Position numbers and translations under genes: made by a program
The notes under the pieces: model-generated
Told to the model about the DNA's origin: nothing
What the model saw: only the letters and a program-made list of their open reading frames with translations
Databases searched by the model: none
Shown here: positions 35,937 through 44,716 of the stretch, in pieces
Position numbering within the stretch: position 1 is the first letter of the stretch
Layout: each line of letters starts with the position of its first letter
NCBI RefSeq assembly: GCF_016889705.1
Contig: NZ_CP069526.1
Coordinates: 3,472,001 to 3,536,000, forward strand
Source: Amycolatopsis sp. FDAARGOS 1241
GTDB taxonomy: Bacteria; Actinomycetota; Actinomycetes; Mycobacteriales; Pseudonocardiaceae
DNA: 64,000 bases
Reading direction: 5' to 3'

Positions 35937-37238
35937 GCGCCCCGCTGCTGGATCGTGGGCGGTGGCAGGGCCGGATCTTCTCGACCGGCTGGGTCCCCGG
36001 GTCGGGTGGTGAGTACGACTCCGTCGAACCGGCGACCGGTCAGGCGCTCGCACGCGTCGGAGCCGCGTCGGCCGTGGACGTGGCGAAGGCGGCCGAGCCG
36101 GCACGGCGCGCGCAGCTTGAGTGGGCGGCGCTGCCATACGACCATCGCACGCGGGTGCTGCGCCGTAGGGTGCGCCTGTTCGAAGACCACGGCGACGAGA
36201 TCGACGAGTGGCTCGTGCGCGAATCCGGGGCCACGCGGCCGTTCGCGCGGTGCCAGATCGGCCCGGTCACGGCCGAGGAGTGCTACGAAGCCGCGGCGCT
36301 GGCGGCCCATCCGTACGGTGAGCTGCTGCGCTCCAACCAGCCGCGGCTGTCGATGGCGTGTGTGCCGGTGGGAGTGGTCGGGGTGATCTCGCCGTTCAAC
36401 GCGCCGGTGATCCTGTCCATCCGTGCGATCGCGCCCGCGCCGGCCCTGGGCAACGCCGTGCTGGTGAAACCGGATCCGCGCACGGCCGTGTGCGGCGGTG
36501 TGGTGCCGGCGCGCGTTTGCGAGGAAGCGGAGTTGGCCGAGGGGCTGTTCCACTTGCTGCCGGGTGGCGCGGAAGTCGGGGCGGCGCTCGTGGACCATAC
36601 GCTGGTGCGCGTGATCGCGTTCACCGGCTCGACGCGTGCGGGCCGCAAGGTCGCCGCGGCGGCGGGCATCGCGAGTGACTATGCGGCGGCGCCGGCCGAG
36701 CACGCCGCCCGGTTGCCGGTCGGCGATCCGGCGCGCGCGGACGTCGCCGTCGGCCCGATCATCGACGCCGGCCAGCGTGACCACATCCACGAGATCATGA
36801 CCGGTAGCGTCGAAGCGGGCGCGAAGCCGGTGACCGGCGGCACGTTCGACGGTCTCTTCTACCAGCCGACGGTGCTCACCGACGTTGCGGTGACCGCGCC
36901 GGCTTACGCCGAGGAGATCTTCGGCCCGGCCGCCCCGGTCGTGCCGTTCTCCACAGTGGACGAAGCTGTGAAGCTGACCGGTGGCACGGAATACGGGCTG
37001 TCGCTCGGCGTCCCGACCCGGGACGTGACGAAGGGCCTCGCGCTCGCCGAGCGCATCCCGTCCGGCTTTGGTGCACGAGAACGACCAGCCGGTGAACGAC
37101 GAGGCGCTCGCCCCGTTCGGCGGGGTCGGCGACTCCGGCACGGGCTCGCGCCACGGCCTCGCGCGAGCGAACGTCGAGGCGTTCACCGAAACGCAGTGGG
37201 TCACCGTGCGCGGTGATCTTCCCGGATACCCGTTCTGA
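35933..37238 (+). pseudogene. benzaldehyde/vanillin dehydrogenase with internal deletion and frameshift
   Basis: The N-terminal two thirds align to aromatic aldehyde dehydrogenases (VGVVGVISPFNAPVILSIRA, FTGSTRAGRKVAAAAG). Directly after this the chain jumps to IASDYAAAPAEHAARLPVGDP. About 60 residues normally found here are missing, including the ELGG glutamate and the catalytic cysteine. A one-base shift near 37070 then changes frame, and the true C-terminus (HENDQPVNDEALAPFGGVG) ends at 37238. ATGA overlap with mdlC shows it was part of that operon. It cannot oxidise aldehydes as written. Confidence 0.85.
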
Positions 37239-37280
37239 CAATGCTGTACCCAGGTCCCCTCCGATGACGCAGGTGATGAC

Positions 37281-38570
37281 ATGATGGTCTCCTCCCCGGT
37301 CGATCCCCGGGCCAAGTACGCGCGCTGGGTCGCTCCACTGTGCTGGACGGCGGTGGCGCTCGAAGGGTTCGACCTCGTGGTGCTGGGTGTGGTACTGCCC
37401 GCGCTGCTGAAGATCCCGAGCTGGGGCCTCGACCCCAACACGGCGTCGCTGATCTCGGTGGTCGGCCTCCTCGGCGTGGCCGTGGGCGCGCTCGCCATCG
37501 GCCCGGTCAGCGACCTGTTCGGCCGGCGCGGCACGATGCTGCTCACGGTCACGAGCTTTTCGCTGTTCACGCTGCTCTGCGCGGTCGTCGACGGCCCGTG
37601 GCTGTTCGGGTTGCTGCGGTTCCTCGCCGGCCTGGGCCTCGGCGGCGTGCTGCCCACCGCGCTCGCCCTGATCACCGAATACGCCCGCGTCGGCCGCGGT
37701 GGCAGCGCCACCACGGTGCTGATGACGGGTTACCACGTCGGCGCCGTCCTCACGGCGCTGCTGGGCATCCTCGTCGTCGAGCAGCACGGCTGGCAGTGGA
37801 TGTTCGTGATCGGTGCGGCGCCGGCGGTGATCCTGGTGCCGCTGATGGTGAAGTTCCTGCCGGAGTCGTCGGCTTTCCTGGCCGCGCGGCGCAATCCGGC
37901 GGCGTCCCGGGTGGCTCGGGCTCGCCGTGACCGCAACCCGGTCGCCATCCTTTTCCGCCACGGCTACGCCCGCGCGACGATCGCCTTCTGGGTCACGTCG
38001 TTCATGGGCTTGCTCCTGGTGTACGGCCTCAACACCTGGCTGCCCCAGATCATGCGCGAGGCCGGCTACGAACTGGGCGCGGCGCTGGCCCTGCTGCTGG
38101 TGCTCAACGTGGGCGCCGTCATCGGCCTCCTCATCGGCGGCCGCGTCGCCGATCGCCTGGGTTATCGGCGCTCCACCATCACGTGGTTCACGGTGGCCGC
38201 GGTGTTCCTGGCGCTGCTGAGCATCAAACTGCCGGGCTTCAGCGTGTACGTCGGCGTCCTGCTCGCGGGGATCTTCACGTTCAGCGCGCAGGTGCTGGTC
38301 TACGTCTACGTCGCCCGCGTGTACCCGACGTCGGCCCGCGGCACCGCCCTCGGCGCCGCCAGCGGCATCGGCCGCTTCGGCGCCATCTCCGGCCCGCTGG
38401 TGACCGGCTTCCTGCTCACCGCGGGCATCGCCTACCCGTGGGGCTTCTACCTGTTCGCGGTCGTCGCCGCGGTCGGCGCGGTGGCCATCGCCACCGTCAA
38501 CCGCGATCCGGCGCCGGACGCGCCGCTGGAGACGGTCGCGGACGAAACGCCGGCAGCTCCCGCCGAGTAG
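37281..38570 (+). CDS. aromatic acid:H+ symporter, MFS AAHS family
   Basis: 429 aa with 12 predicted transmembrane segments. The AAHS pattern is present: ALEGFDLVVLGVVLPALL with the conserved Asp in TM1, then GPVSDLFGRRGTM between TM2 and TM3, and GGRVADRLGYRRS between TM8 and TM9. Relatives (BenK, PcaK, VanK) import benzoate-type acids. It closes the IclR/mdlC cluster and would supply mandelate, phenylglyoxylate or benzoate. Confidence 0.9.
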   Translation: MMVSSPVDPRAKYARWVAPLCWTAVALEGFDLVVLGVVLPALLKIPSWGLDPNTASLISVVGLLGVAVGALAIGPVSDLFGRRGTMLLTVTSFSLFTLLCAVVDGPWLFGLLRFLAGLGLGGVLPTALALITEYARVGRGGSATTVLMTGYHVGAVLTALLGILVVEQHGWQWMFVIGAAPAVILVPLMVKFLPESSAFLAARRNPAASRVARARRDRNPVAILFRHGYARATIAFWVTSFMGLLLVYGLNTWLPQIMREAGYELGAALALLLVLNVGAVIGLLIGGRVADRLGYRRSTITWFTVAAVFLALLSIKLPGFSVYVGVLLAGIFTFSAQVLVYVYVARVYPTSARGTALGAASGIGRFGAISGPLVTGFLLTAGIAYPWGFYLFAVVAAVGAVAIATVNRDPAPDAPLETVADETPAAPAE

Positions 38571-38579
38571 CTTCCGCGC

Positions 38580-38611
38580 CCGGCCACCGGGTTTCTCCGC
38601 CCGGTGGCCGG
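38580..38611. terminator. 12-bp stem terminator after the AAHS transporter
   Basis: Perfect stem CCGGCCACCGGG (38580-38591) with CCCGGTGGCCGG (38600-38611) around an 8-nt loop. It starts 9 bp after the transporter stop and also faces the convergent hypothetical gene. Confidence 0.8.
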
Positions 38612-38624
38612 CCCACTCGGCTGA

Positions 38625-39098
38625 TCAGCGCGATTCGGCAGGCCAGAGCCGGATCTGCCAGACTTCTGCCGTCGCACCGGTTTCGCTGTCCTCGGCGGGC
38701 CGGACGGCCGTGCGGCGCGCGGCGAGGCGGTAGTCGCCGGCGCGGTTGAGAGTCACGGTCCGGTCGCCGGGGCTCGCGGTGATGCAGGCGATCACCACGC
38801 GACCGGTCGAGGTGTGGAAGACGTGCTCGCCCGTGCCGTCGGCGCCGGGCGGGCCGGTGGGTGGCCAGAGTTCGAGGGTCACGTCCGCGGTGAGCGACGT
38901 GTCGAGGGCGTGGCACAGCGCGCCGCCGGGCCCGGCGACGACCAGCCAGGCCGGGTCCGGTGGCACGGGAAGGTCTGCCGGCGAGTCTTCGCCGAAGACG
39001 CCGAAGACGCCGAAGACGGTGAAGAGGGAGTGGTCGATGAGGACACGAGCACGGCACGCCTCGTCCGGCGCCGGCCGGCTCACGTCGCTTCGCGGCAT
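38625..39098 (-). CDS. hypothetical protein with a tandem GVF repeat
   Basis: About 157 aa, no family recognised. It reads as a soluble beta-rich domain (WLVVAGPGGALCHALD, VTLELWPPTG, GRVVIACITASPGDRTVTLNRAGDYRLAARRT). Near residue 30 a 9-bp unit (gaagacgcc on the plus strand) is repeated three times, giving FGVFGVFGED, a probable recent expansion. A longer frame runs back to 39539 but would cross the GNAT gene on the other strand, so the ATG at 39098 is preferred. Confidence 0.55.
   Translation of the reverse strand: MPRSDVSRPAPDEACRARVLIDHSLFTVFGVFGVFGEDSPADLPVPPDPAWLVVAGPGGALCHALDTSLTADVTLELWPPTGPPGADGTGEHVFHTSTGRVVIACITASPGDRTVTLNRAGDYRLAARRTAVRPAEDSETGATAEVWQIRLWPAESR
38992..39019. repeat. 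three-copy 9-bp tandem repeat
   Basis: The unit CCGAAGACG is repeated about three times in a row inside the hypothetical gene, adding Phe-Gly-Val triplets without changing frame. It is a possible slippage hot spot. Confidence 0.7.
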
Positions 39099-39131
39099 TC
39101 GCGCAGCCCAGGGCCCGGCATAATCGCGGCC

Positions 39132-39587
39132 ATGGACCAGCTCCGTCTCCGTGCCGCCGAGCCTCACGAGGCGGCGGCCATCACCGAGCTCGCCCGCCGT
39201 TCGAAGGCGTACTGGGGCTACAGCCGGGAGTTCCTCGACCGCGTCCGCGAGGACCTCACCGTGCACGCCCACCAGATCCGGGCCGGGAACGTCGTGGTGG
39301 CCGAGGACGGAACCACCCTGCTCGGGTACTACCGGCTCGGCGGCGCACCGCCGGACGGAGAACTCGCCGACCTCTTCGTCGACCCCGGCGCCATCGGCAC
39401 AGGGCTCGGCCGCCGGCTGTGGGACCACGCCGTCGGCCAAGCGCGCGAGCGCGGCTTCCGTTCCCTCGAGCTCGAAGCCGACCCGAACGCCGAGCCGTTC
39501 TACCTCCACGTGGGTGCCACGAAGACGGGCGAGCGGCAAGTGGCCTCCGGCCGAACCCTGCCCGTCCTGCGGGTCGACCTCCGCTGA
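39132..39587 (+). CDS. GNAT-family N-acetyltransferase
   Basis: 151 aa. The GNAT core is visible: LRLRAAEPHEAAAITELARRS at the start, then ELADLFVDPGAIGTGLGRRLWDHAV, which contains the acetyl-CoA loop (normally Q/RxxGxG/A, here GTGLGRR), and a final FYLHVGATKTGERQV. It would acetylate an amine of a small molecule or peptide. The ATG follows the shared divergent gap with the hypothetical gene. Confidence 0.88.
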   Translation: MDQLRLRAAEPHEAAAITELARRSKAYWGYSREFLDRVREDLTVHAHQIRAGNVVVAEDGTTLLGYYRLGGAPPDGELADLFVDPGAIGTGLGRRLWDHAVGQARERGFRSLELEADPNAEPFYLHVGATKTGERQVASGRTLPVLRVDLR

Positions 39588-39614
39588 GTTTGCTGTGACC
39601 GGCCTGTGTGACTA

Positions 39615-40062
39615 GAGCGTGTCCTGCAAGTGGTTGAACCGGCTGTCTGGTAGGTGCGCCGGGTGGTTGGTCGCGGGTCATCAACGCGGTCTTGTGGAGG
39701 CGCTGCGCACCGGCGCTGCCTGGCGTGCCCTGCCCGACCGCGACGGCCCCGGGACAACCGCTCATGAACGGCTGCGGCTGGGGCCAAGGACGGCACCTGG
39801 GACAAGATCCTCGACCGCGTGATCGTCACAGACGACGCCGTCGGCGATCTCGAGTGGATCATTTCGGTCGGCTCGAGCGTGCCGCGTCGCCAACGGCTCC
39901 CACGGTGGGGGCCACCTGACCTTCGATGCCACGGTCCACACGCACCGCAATGTCGTCGAACGCTGCTTCAACCGGCGCACACAGTTCCGTGATCCGGACA
40001 CCCGCTACGCCAACTACCAGGCAGAACTCACCATCGCTGCCATCGTCCTCTGGCTCCGATGA
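39615..40062 (+). pseudogene. deleted IS5-family transposase
   Basis: The left end GAGCGTGTCCTGCAAG at 39615 resembles the terminal repeats of the intact element at 51395-52262 (GAGCGTGTC shared). The reading TGAAWRALPDRDGPGTTAHERL, then (other frame) KDGTWDKILDRVIVTDDAV with GDLEWIISVGSS, is the N-terminal half of an IS5 transposase. It then jumps to THRNVVERCFNRRTQFRD and AELTIAAIVLWLR, the last helix, ending at TGA 40060-40062. The central catalytic part is gone and no right-hand repeat is seen. It lies 12 bp from the GntR stop. Confidence 0.75.
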
Positions 40063-40074
40063 CCTACAGTCAAG

Positions 40075-40770
40075 CTAGGCCTGCTGCGATCGGCCGTACG
40101 CCACCAGCCGCTCGCCGGTGGTGCGGATGTGGCGTTCCACGGCGGCGCGCGCGCCCTTCGCGTCGCCCACGCCGACGAGGTCCAGGATCTCCACGTGTTC
40201 CGCGCCGGCTTCCTCCGGGCGGTGCAGCCCGCCGCCGGTGCCCCACATGCGCACGTAGCGCTCGGCGCGGGACTTGAGCTGCGCGACGAGCTCGAGGGCC
40301 GTCACGTCGTGCGCGTATTCGTTCATGGTGCGGTGGAACTTCCCGTTGAGCCGCAGCCACTCCGCGTGGTCGTCCTCACCGCGCATGGCCTTCTCGGCGG
40401 CGCGCAGCTCCTTCACGACACCGACGGGGATGTTCGGCACGGCGCGCTCCAGGAGGTACCCCTCGATCAGCGCGCGGTTGTCGTAGATCTCGCTGATGCG
40501 CTCAAGCGACAGTCCGCGTACGACGGCGATGTGGTGCGCACGCAGTTCGATGAGCCCTTCGGCCAGGAGCTGCCGCATCGCCTCCCGCACGGGCACGCGC
40601 GAGATTTCGAAGTGATCGGCGATCGCCGCCTGCTTGAGCACCGCTCCGTCGGCCAGCGCGCCGCTCTGGATCGCGTTGCGGAGGCTGTCGGCGATGAAGT
40701 CGGCAGCGATGCGCCGCCCGGGCTCGAACGACTCGAGCTTGAGCATCGTCAGATCGGTGCTGGTCACCAA
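40075..40770 (-). CDS. GntR-family regulator, FCD subgroup (Rieske cluster)
   Basis: About 231 aa. The HTH includes ADFIADSLRNAIQSGALADGAVLKQAAIADHFEISRVPVREAMRQL. The FCD domain follows, with HDVTALELVAQLKSRAERYVR. TTG (40770), GTG (40767) and ATG (40746) are all possible starts and none has a good ribosome site. A palindrome ACTGTATTCAGT at 40845-40856 precedes it, and similar sites precede the neighbouring MFS, dioxygenase and aldolase genes. It is therefore the likely repressor of the whole 40.9-50.7 kb locus and of itself. Confidence 0.88.
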   Translation of the reverse strand: MVTSTDLTMLKLESFEPGRRIAADFIADSLRNAIQSGALADGAVLKQAAIADHFEISRVPVREAMRQLLAEGLIELRAHHIAVVRGLSLERISEIYDNRALIEGYLLERAVPNIPVGVVKELRAAEKAMRGEDDHAEWLRLNGKFHRTMNEYAHDVTALELVAQLKSRAERYVRMWGTGGGLHRPEEAGAEHVEILDLVGVGDAKGARAAVERHIRTTGERLVAYGRSQQA

Positions 40771-40844
40771 GAATCCCTGCTGGTCGTAGGAGGGCCGGTC
40801 GAGAGCTGGTTGCCTGGCACTCGGAGTCCCGCCACTGAAAGCTT

Positions 40845-40856
40845 ACTGTATTCAGT
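40845..40856. promoter_or_regulatory. candidate GntR operator upstream of its own gene
   Basis: ACTGTATTCAGT forms an imperfect palindrome of the same type as the sites at 42345, 42434, 42617 and 47022. It lies between the MFS stop and the GntR start, consistent with autoregulation. Confidence 0.5.
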
Positions 40857-40862
40857 TTACGG

Positions 40863-42317
40863 TCAACCGGACGTTGGGGGCGCAGCCGGGTCGGTGACGG
40901 TCGCGGCGGCACGCGAACGCCGGACCGCCAGCGCCGTGCACAGGCCGGTCGCGAGCGCGACACACGCGCCCGAGAGCAGGAACGCCCACACGTACGAATG
41001 CGCAGCCGGCAGCCCGCCGGGCAGCGGGTGCACCGCGAACAGGACGCCGACGATCGCGCTGCCGAGCGAGTTGCCCACGGCGTACAGCACGGTCGCGACG
41101 GTCAGCGCGGTTGCGGACCGGCGCGCCGGCGCGTCCGCGAGCAGCATCACCTGCGCCGCCGCGATGCCCATCGTGTTGCCGAACGCGTACACGGCAAGGG
41201 CGATCATCATCGGCACCGGGATCGTGTGGAACGCCGCGAGCGCCAGGTACGACACCGTGCAGCCCAGCACCGCGATCGCCGTGGTCGCGACGAACCCGAG
41301 CCGACGGCCCAGCCGCCGCAGCAGGAACGCGCCGACGAGCCCGCCGAGCGCCGTCGGAATCGCGAACAAGGTGACCTGCAACGGGGAGAAACCGAACCCG
41401 TAGCCGGCCTTCGGCGGCGTCTGCGCGAAGCGGGTCACGGCTGAGATCGCGCCGTAGATGCCGAACGCGATCAGCAGCACGACCACGTTGGGCAGCCACA
41501 CCCCGGGCAGGGTGAGCACCCGGACGTCGATCAGCGGGTGCCGTGTGCGCCGCTCGACCACCCAGAAGACGCCCAGCAGCACCACCGCCGCGGCGAACAG
41601 GCCGAGCACGGCGCCGGAACCCCAGCCCCACGCCGGTCCCTTGGAGATCGCGAGCAGGAGGCACACGAGGCTCACCGCGAGCAGCGCACCGCCCGGCACG
41701 TCGAAACCGCCGTGCCCGCGCTCGTTGCTTTCGCGGACGAACAGCAGGGTGCCGATCAGGCCCAGTGCCACCACCACGCCCGCGACGTAGAAGTAGGCGT
41801 GAAAGCTCGGGTCGAACGCGCCGATCAGCCCGCCGAGCAGTAGTCCGCCACCGACTCCGACGGTGTTGCCCGCGTGGATCGTGGCGATCGTGCCCTGCGC
41901 GCGGGCGGGGCTCATCGTGTCGCTCGCCAGCGAGGCGGGCAGCGCGAGCATCGGCGCCTGCGCGCCCATCAGCACGCGGCCGACGAGCAGCAGCGCGACG
42001 CTGTCGGTGACCATGCCGAGCACCGCGCCCACGAGCACCAGCGAGAGCGCGACGACGATGATCCGCCGCTTGCCGTGCAGGTCGGCCAGCCGCGTCAGCA
42101 CTGGGATGGCGACGGCGCCGCCCAGCAGCTCGGCCGTGAGCAGCCACGACACCTCCGCGGCGCCGAGGTGCAGCTGCTGCCCGAGGTGGGGCAGCAACGG
42201 CACGATGCCGACCTGGAGGAACAGCACGGTGAAGCTCAGGAACGTCAGTACCGCGACGGCGAGGCGGCCGTTGCCGGTGCGGGCAAGGGAAACCGAGGGG
42301 AGGCGAGTGGTCATCAC
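40863..42317 (-). CDS. MFS transporter (DHA2-like)
   Basis: About 484 aa, with 12-14 hydrophobic segments. Motif A is seen as LTRLADLHGKRRIIV and motif C-like glycines in GNTVGVGGGLLLGG. It resembles drug:H+ antiporter-2 proteins, which export small molecules, but could also move an aromatic substrate. It may start at GTG 42317 or ATG 42314. Operator-like sites just upstream (42345 and 42434) place it under the same GntR control as the divergent Rieske genes. Confidence 0.86.
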   Translation of the reverse strand: MMTTRLPSVSLARTGNGRLAVAVLTFLSFTVLFLQVGIVPLLPHLGQQLHLGAAEVSWLLTAELLGGAVAIPVLTRLADLHGKRRIIVVALSLVLVGAVLGMVTDSVALLLVGRVLMGAQAPMLALPASLASDTMSPARAQGTIATIHAGNTVGVGGGLLLGGLIGAFDPSFHAYFYVAGVVVALGLIGTLLFVRESNERGHGGFDVPGGALLAVSLVCLLLAISKGPAWGWGSGAVLGLFAAAVVLLGVFWVVERRTRHPLIDVRVLTLPGVWLPNVVVLLIAFGIYGAISAVTRFAQTPPKAGYGFGFSPLQVTLFAIPTALGGLVGAFLLRRLGRRLGFVATTAIAVLGCTVSYLALAAFHTIPVPMMIALAVYAFGNTMGIAAAQVMLLADAPARRSATALTVATVLYAVGNSLGSAIVGVLFAVHPLPGGLPAAHSYVWAFLLSGACVALATGLCTALAVRRSRAAATVTDPAAPPTSG

Positions 42318-42344
42318 GCTCTCCCGGGTCGAAGGGAAGTGGCG

Positions 42345-42449
42345 ACTGTAGACATTGTGCCTCCGTGGTGTTCAGGAGGTGGTCTCGAGACGGATGGACG
42401 CCTGGCGAGTACAGCGGCTCGACGTGTGTTGGAGAGGTGTATACACCTC
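42345..42449. promoter_or_regulatory. two GntR-type operators upstream of the MFS gene
   Basis: ACTGTAGACATT at 42345-42356 contains TGTAGACA, the reverse complement of the TGTCTACA core at 47027-47034. GAGGTGTATACACCTC at 42434-42449 is a perfect 16-bp palindrome with core TGTATACA. Both lie in the 330-bp gap between the MFS and Rieske genes, which holds no convincing reading frame. Confidence 0.6.
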
Positions 42450-42616
42450 GGCGCCGCGTTCGCCAAGCCCGCAGGAGTGCAGTAGCCGACCGGATTTTTC
42501 CCTGCCAACGCCGCCCGGCCCGTGGAATCCGCCGAAGTACGACTGCCGGCCCGGGCGGCCGGCGTGGTGGTGAAGTCGCTGCTGCCCACGTGGGTGTTGC
42601 CGTAGTTCGCGGACAT

Positions 42617-42633
42617 AGTGTATACAGTTGCCA
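42617..42633. promoter_or_regulatory. GntR-type operator at the Rieske dioxygenase promoter
   Basis: AGTGTATACAGTTGCC places TGTATACA at 42619-42626. Its right arm ACAGTTGC is identical to the right arm of the site at 47021-47038. It sits 22 bp before the dioxygenase ATG, so a bound repressor would block transcription or translation start. Confidence 0.6.
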
Positions 42634-42647
42634 GTTAAGGAGGTTCA

Positions 42648-43967
42648 ATGACGCGTGTCCTTACGCAGGACCGGGTTCGAGCCCGGTTGCGCGACACCGT
42701 GGATCCGGAGCGGGGCCGGATCCCGATGTTCGTCTACTCCGATCCCGATGTCTACGAGCTCGAGCTGAAGACGGTGTTCCGCGAGGCGTGGCTGTTCGTC
42801 GCGCACGTCTCCGAACTGCCGGAGGCGGGTTCGTTCGTCGTGCGGGACATGGGCGAGGAGTCGGTGATCGTCGCGCGCGGCGACGACGAGACGGTGCGGG
42901 TGTTCCTCAACTCGTGCCGGCACCGGGGCATGCGCCTGGCGTGCGAGGACTTCGGGGCCACGAACCGGTGGCGCTGCCCGTACCACGGCTTCACCTACGG
43001 CAGCAAAGGCGAATTCCTCGGCACCCTGATCGGCGCCCCCTACGAACGCATCGCCTACCCGGGCGGCCTCGACCGCGACGCGCTGCACCTGATCGAAGCG
43101 AAGGTCGGCATCCACCAGGGCCTGGTGTTCGCCACGTGGGCGAAGGAGCCCGACGGCCTGCGCAGCTACCTCGGTGACCTCGCCTGGTACCTCGACCTCG
43201 TCGTCGGACGGGCCGAGCTGGAGGTGGTCGGGGTCCCGCAGAAGTGGATCGTCCCGACCGGCTGGAAGCTCCCGTCGGAGAACTTCACGGCCGACGCCTA
43301 CCACACCGCCACCGCCCACTCCTTCACCGCGCGGCTCGGGCTGACCAAAGGCGTGGACTTCGGCCGCGACGGCTACCACGTCGACCCCGGCGGCGGCCAC
43401 GGCCTGGGCATCGGCGTCCACGACGAGGCCGAGGGCTCCTACTTCCCGCCCGAACTGGCCGACGAGTATGCCGCGCGGCTGGACCCCGACCAGTTCGCGC
43501 TGCTCAAGCGGATCAAGAACACCCACGGCAACGTCTTCCCGAACCTCTCCTTCCTGATCCCGAACTTCATCGAGATCGACGGCCGCCGCGTGACCGGCAT
43601 GATGCTGCGGCTGTGGCAGCCGTATGGTCCCGACAAGGTCCAGGTGTGGTCCTGGCACCTGGTCGAGAAGAACGCGCCGCAGTGGTGGAAGGACCTCGGC
43701 CGCAAGATGTACACGCAGACCTTCGGCGCCTCGGGCATGTTCGACCAGGACGACACCGAGAACTGGGAAGCCCAGACCCGCAACGCCAACGCCGCGCTCA
43801 CCCGCAGCGAAGAGGTGTACCTGCACTACGAAATGGGTCTCGACGTCGACCCGCTGACGGACTTTCCTGGCCCGGGCGCAGTCTACGGCGGCAAGTTCAG
43901 CGAGGCCGCCGGGCGCAGCTTCTACCGCACCTGGCTCGATCACCTGATCGGAGCTGAGCGCCCGTGA
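42648..43967 (+). CDS. Rieske aromatic-ring-hydroxylating dioxygenase, alpha subunit
   Basis: 439 aa. The Rieske [2Fe-2S] ligands are Cys90/His92 and Cys110/His113 (SCRHRG and CPYHGFTY). The mononuclear iron site has His219 and His224 with the bridging Asp216 (DAYHTATAH), and the third ligand is an Asp near residue 370. It would insert both atoms of O2 to form a cis-dihydrodiol. AAGGAGG precedes the ATG. Beta subunit and ferredoxin follow with four-base overlaps. No dedicated ferredoxin reductase is encoded nearby. Confidence 0.94.
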   Translation: MTRVLTQDRVRARLRDTVDPERGRIPMFVYSDPDVYELELKTVFREAWLFVAHVSELPEAGSFVVRDMGEESVIVARGDDETVRVFLNSCRHRGMRLACEDFGATNRWRCPYHGFTYGSKGEFLGTLIGAPYERIAYPGGLDRDALHLIEAKVGIHQGLVFATWAKEPDGLRSYLGDLAWYLDLVVGRAELEVVGVPQKWIVPTGWKLPSENFTADAYHTATAHSFTARLGLTKGVDFGRDGYHVDPGGGHGLGIGVHDEAEGSYFPPELADEYAARLDPDQFALLKRIKNTHGNVFPNLSFLIPNFIEIDGRRVTGMMLRLWQPYGPDKVQVWSWHLVEKNAPQWWKDLGRKMYTQTFGASGMFDQDDTENWEAQTRNANAALTRSEEVYLHYEMGLDVDPLTDFPGPGAVYGGKFSEAAGRSFYRTWLDHLIGAERP

Positions 43968-44476
43968 GCGGACCCGCCCCGCGCGTGGCGCTGGAGGTGC
44001 GCCTGACCGTCCACGACTTCCTCGTCGACGAAGCCGCGCTGCTCGACCACGGCCGCTTCGAGGAGTGGCTCGCGCTGTTCACCGACGACGTCGAGTACAC
44101 GGCCCCGATCCGCGTCACCCGCAAGACCGGTAATCCCGGCGTCGTCGAGGACATCGGCTGGTTCGACGACAACCGCGCGTCGCTCGGGCTGCGGGTGCGG
44201 CGCCTGGCCACCGACGTGGCGTGGGCCGAGGATCCGCCCTCGATGACGCGCCGGTTCGTCACCAACATCCGCATCGTGCCTGCCGAAGACGGCTACGTCG
44301 TGACCAGCAACCTCATGCTGTTCCGCAGCCGCGGCGACGGCGGGACGTACGACCTCGTCGTGGGCGAGCGGACCGACTTGCTGCGCGAAGTGGACGGAGA
44401 CCTGAAGATCAGCCGGCGCCGGATCCTGCTGGACCAGGCGTCGCTCGGCACGAAGAACCTGGGTGTGTTCCTATGA
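43964..44476 (+). CDS. Rieske dioxygenase, beta subunit
   Basis: 170 aa SnoaL/NTF2-like fold typical of dioxygenase small subunits (VHDFLVDEAALLDHGRFEEWLALFTDDVEYTAP, then the C-terminal RILLDQASLGTKNLGVFL). It supports the alpha3beta3 hexamer. The GTG start overlaps the alpha stop and its own stop overlaps the ferredoxin ATG, so the three are translated together. Confidence 0.92.
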   Translation: MSGPAPRVALEVRLTVHDFLVDEAALLDHGRFEEWLALFTDDVEYTAPIRVTRKTGNPGVVEDIGWFDDNRASLGLRVRRLATDVAWAEDPPSMTRRFVTNIRIVPAEDGYVVTSNLMLFRSRGDGGTYDLVVGERTDLLREVDGDLKISRRRILLDQASLGTKNLGVFL

Positions 44477-44664
44477 GCGAGATTTCGACTGACCAGACCC
44501 GCTGCCAGGGTTACGGCAACTGCGCGGCCGCCGCGCCCGAGGTGTTCGACCTCGATGACACCGGGCTCGTCGAGGTGCTCAATGCGAACCCGGAAGGCCC
44601 GGAACTGGCGCGGGCGCGCGAAGCGGCCACGATGTGCCCGGTGCAGGCCATCACCGTCGGCTGA
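44473..44664 (+). CDS. small [3Fe-4S]-type ferredoxin
   Basis: 63 aa. It has three conserved cysteines (Cys11, Cys17, Cys55; TRCQGYGNC and MCPVQAI), the pattern of actinobacterial ferredoxins of the P450-partner type rather than the Rieske type. The ATG overlaps the beta subunit stop. It is placed to feed electrons to the dioxygenase. A Rieske dioxygenase served by a 3Fe-4S ferredoxin is less common but known in actinomycetes. It is the last gene before a strong terminator. Confidence 0.9.
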   Translation: MSEISTDQTRCQGYGNCAAAAPEVFDLDDTGLVEVLNANPEGPELARAREAATMCPVQAITVG

Positions 44665-44680
44665 CGCCCCACGACGAAAA

Positions 44681-44708
44681 GGGGCCCGGGACGCGCGTCC
44701 CGGGCCCC
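44681..44708. terminator. 28-bp perfect palindrome terminator
   Basis: Two 14-bp arms (GGGGCCCGGGACGC and its exact complement) meet with no spacer. It lies 16 bp after the ferredoxin stop and 9 bp before the convergent aldehyde dehydrogenase stop, serving both directions. Confidence 0.88.
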
Positions 44709-44716
44709 CTTCGCGT

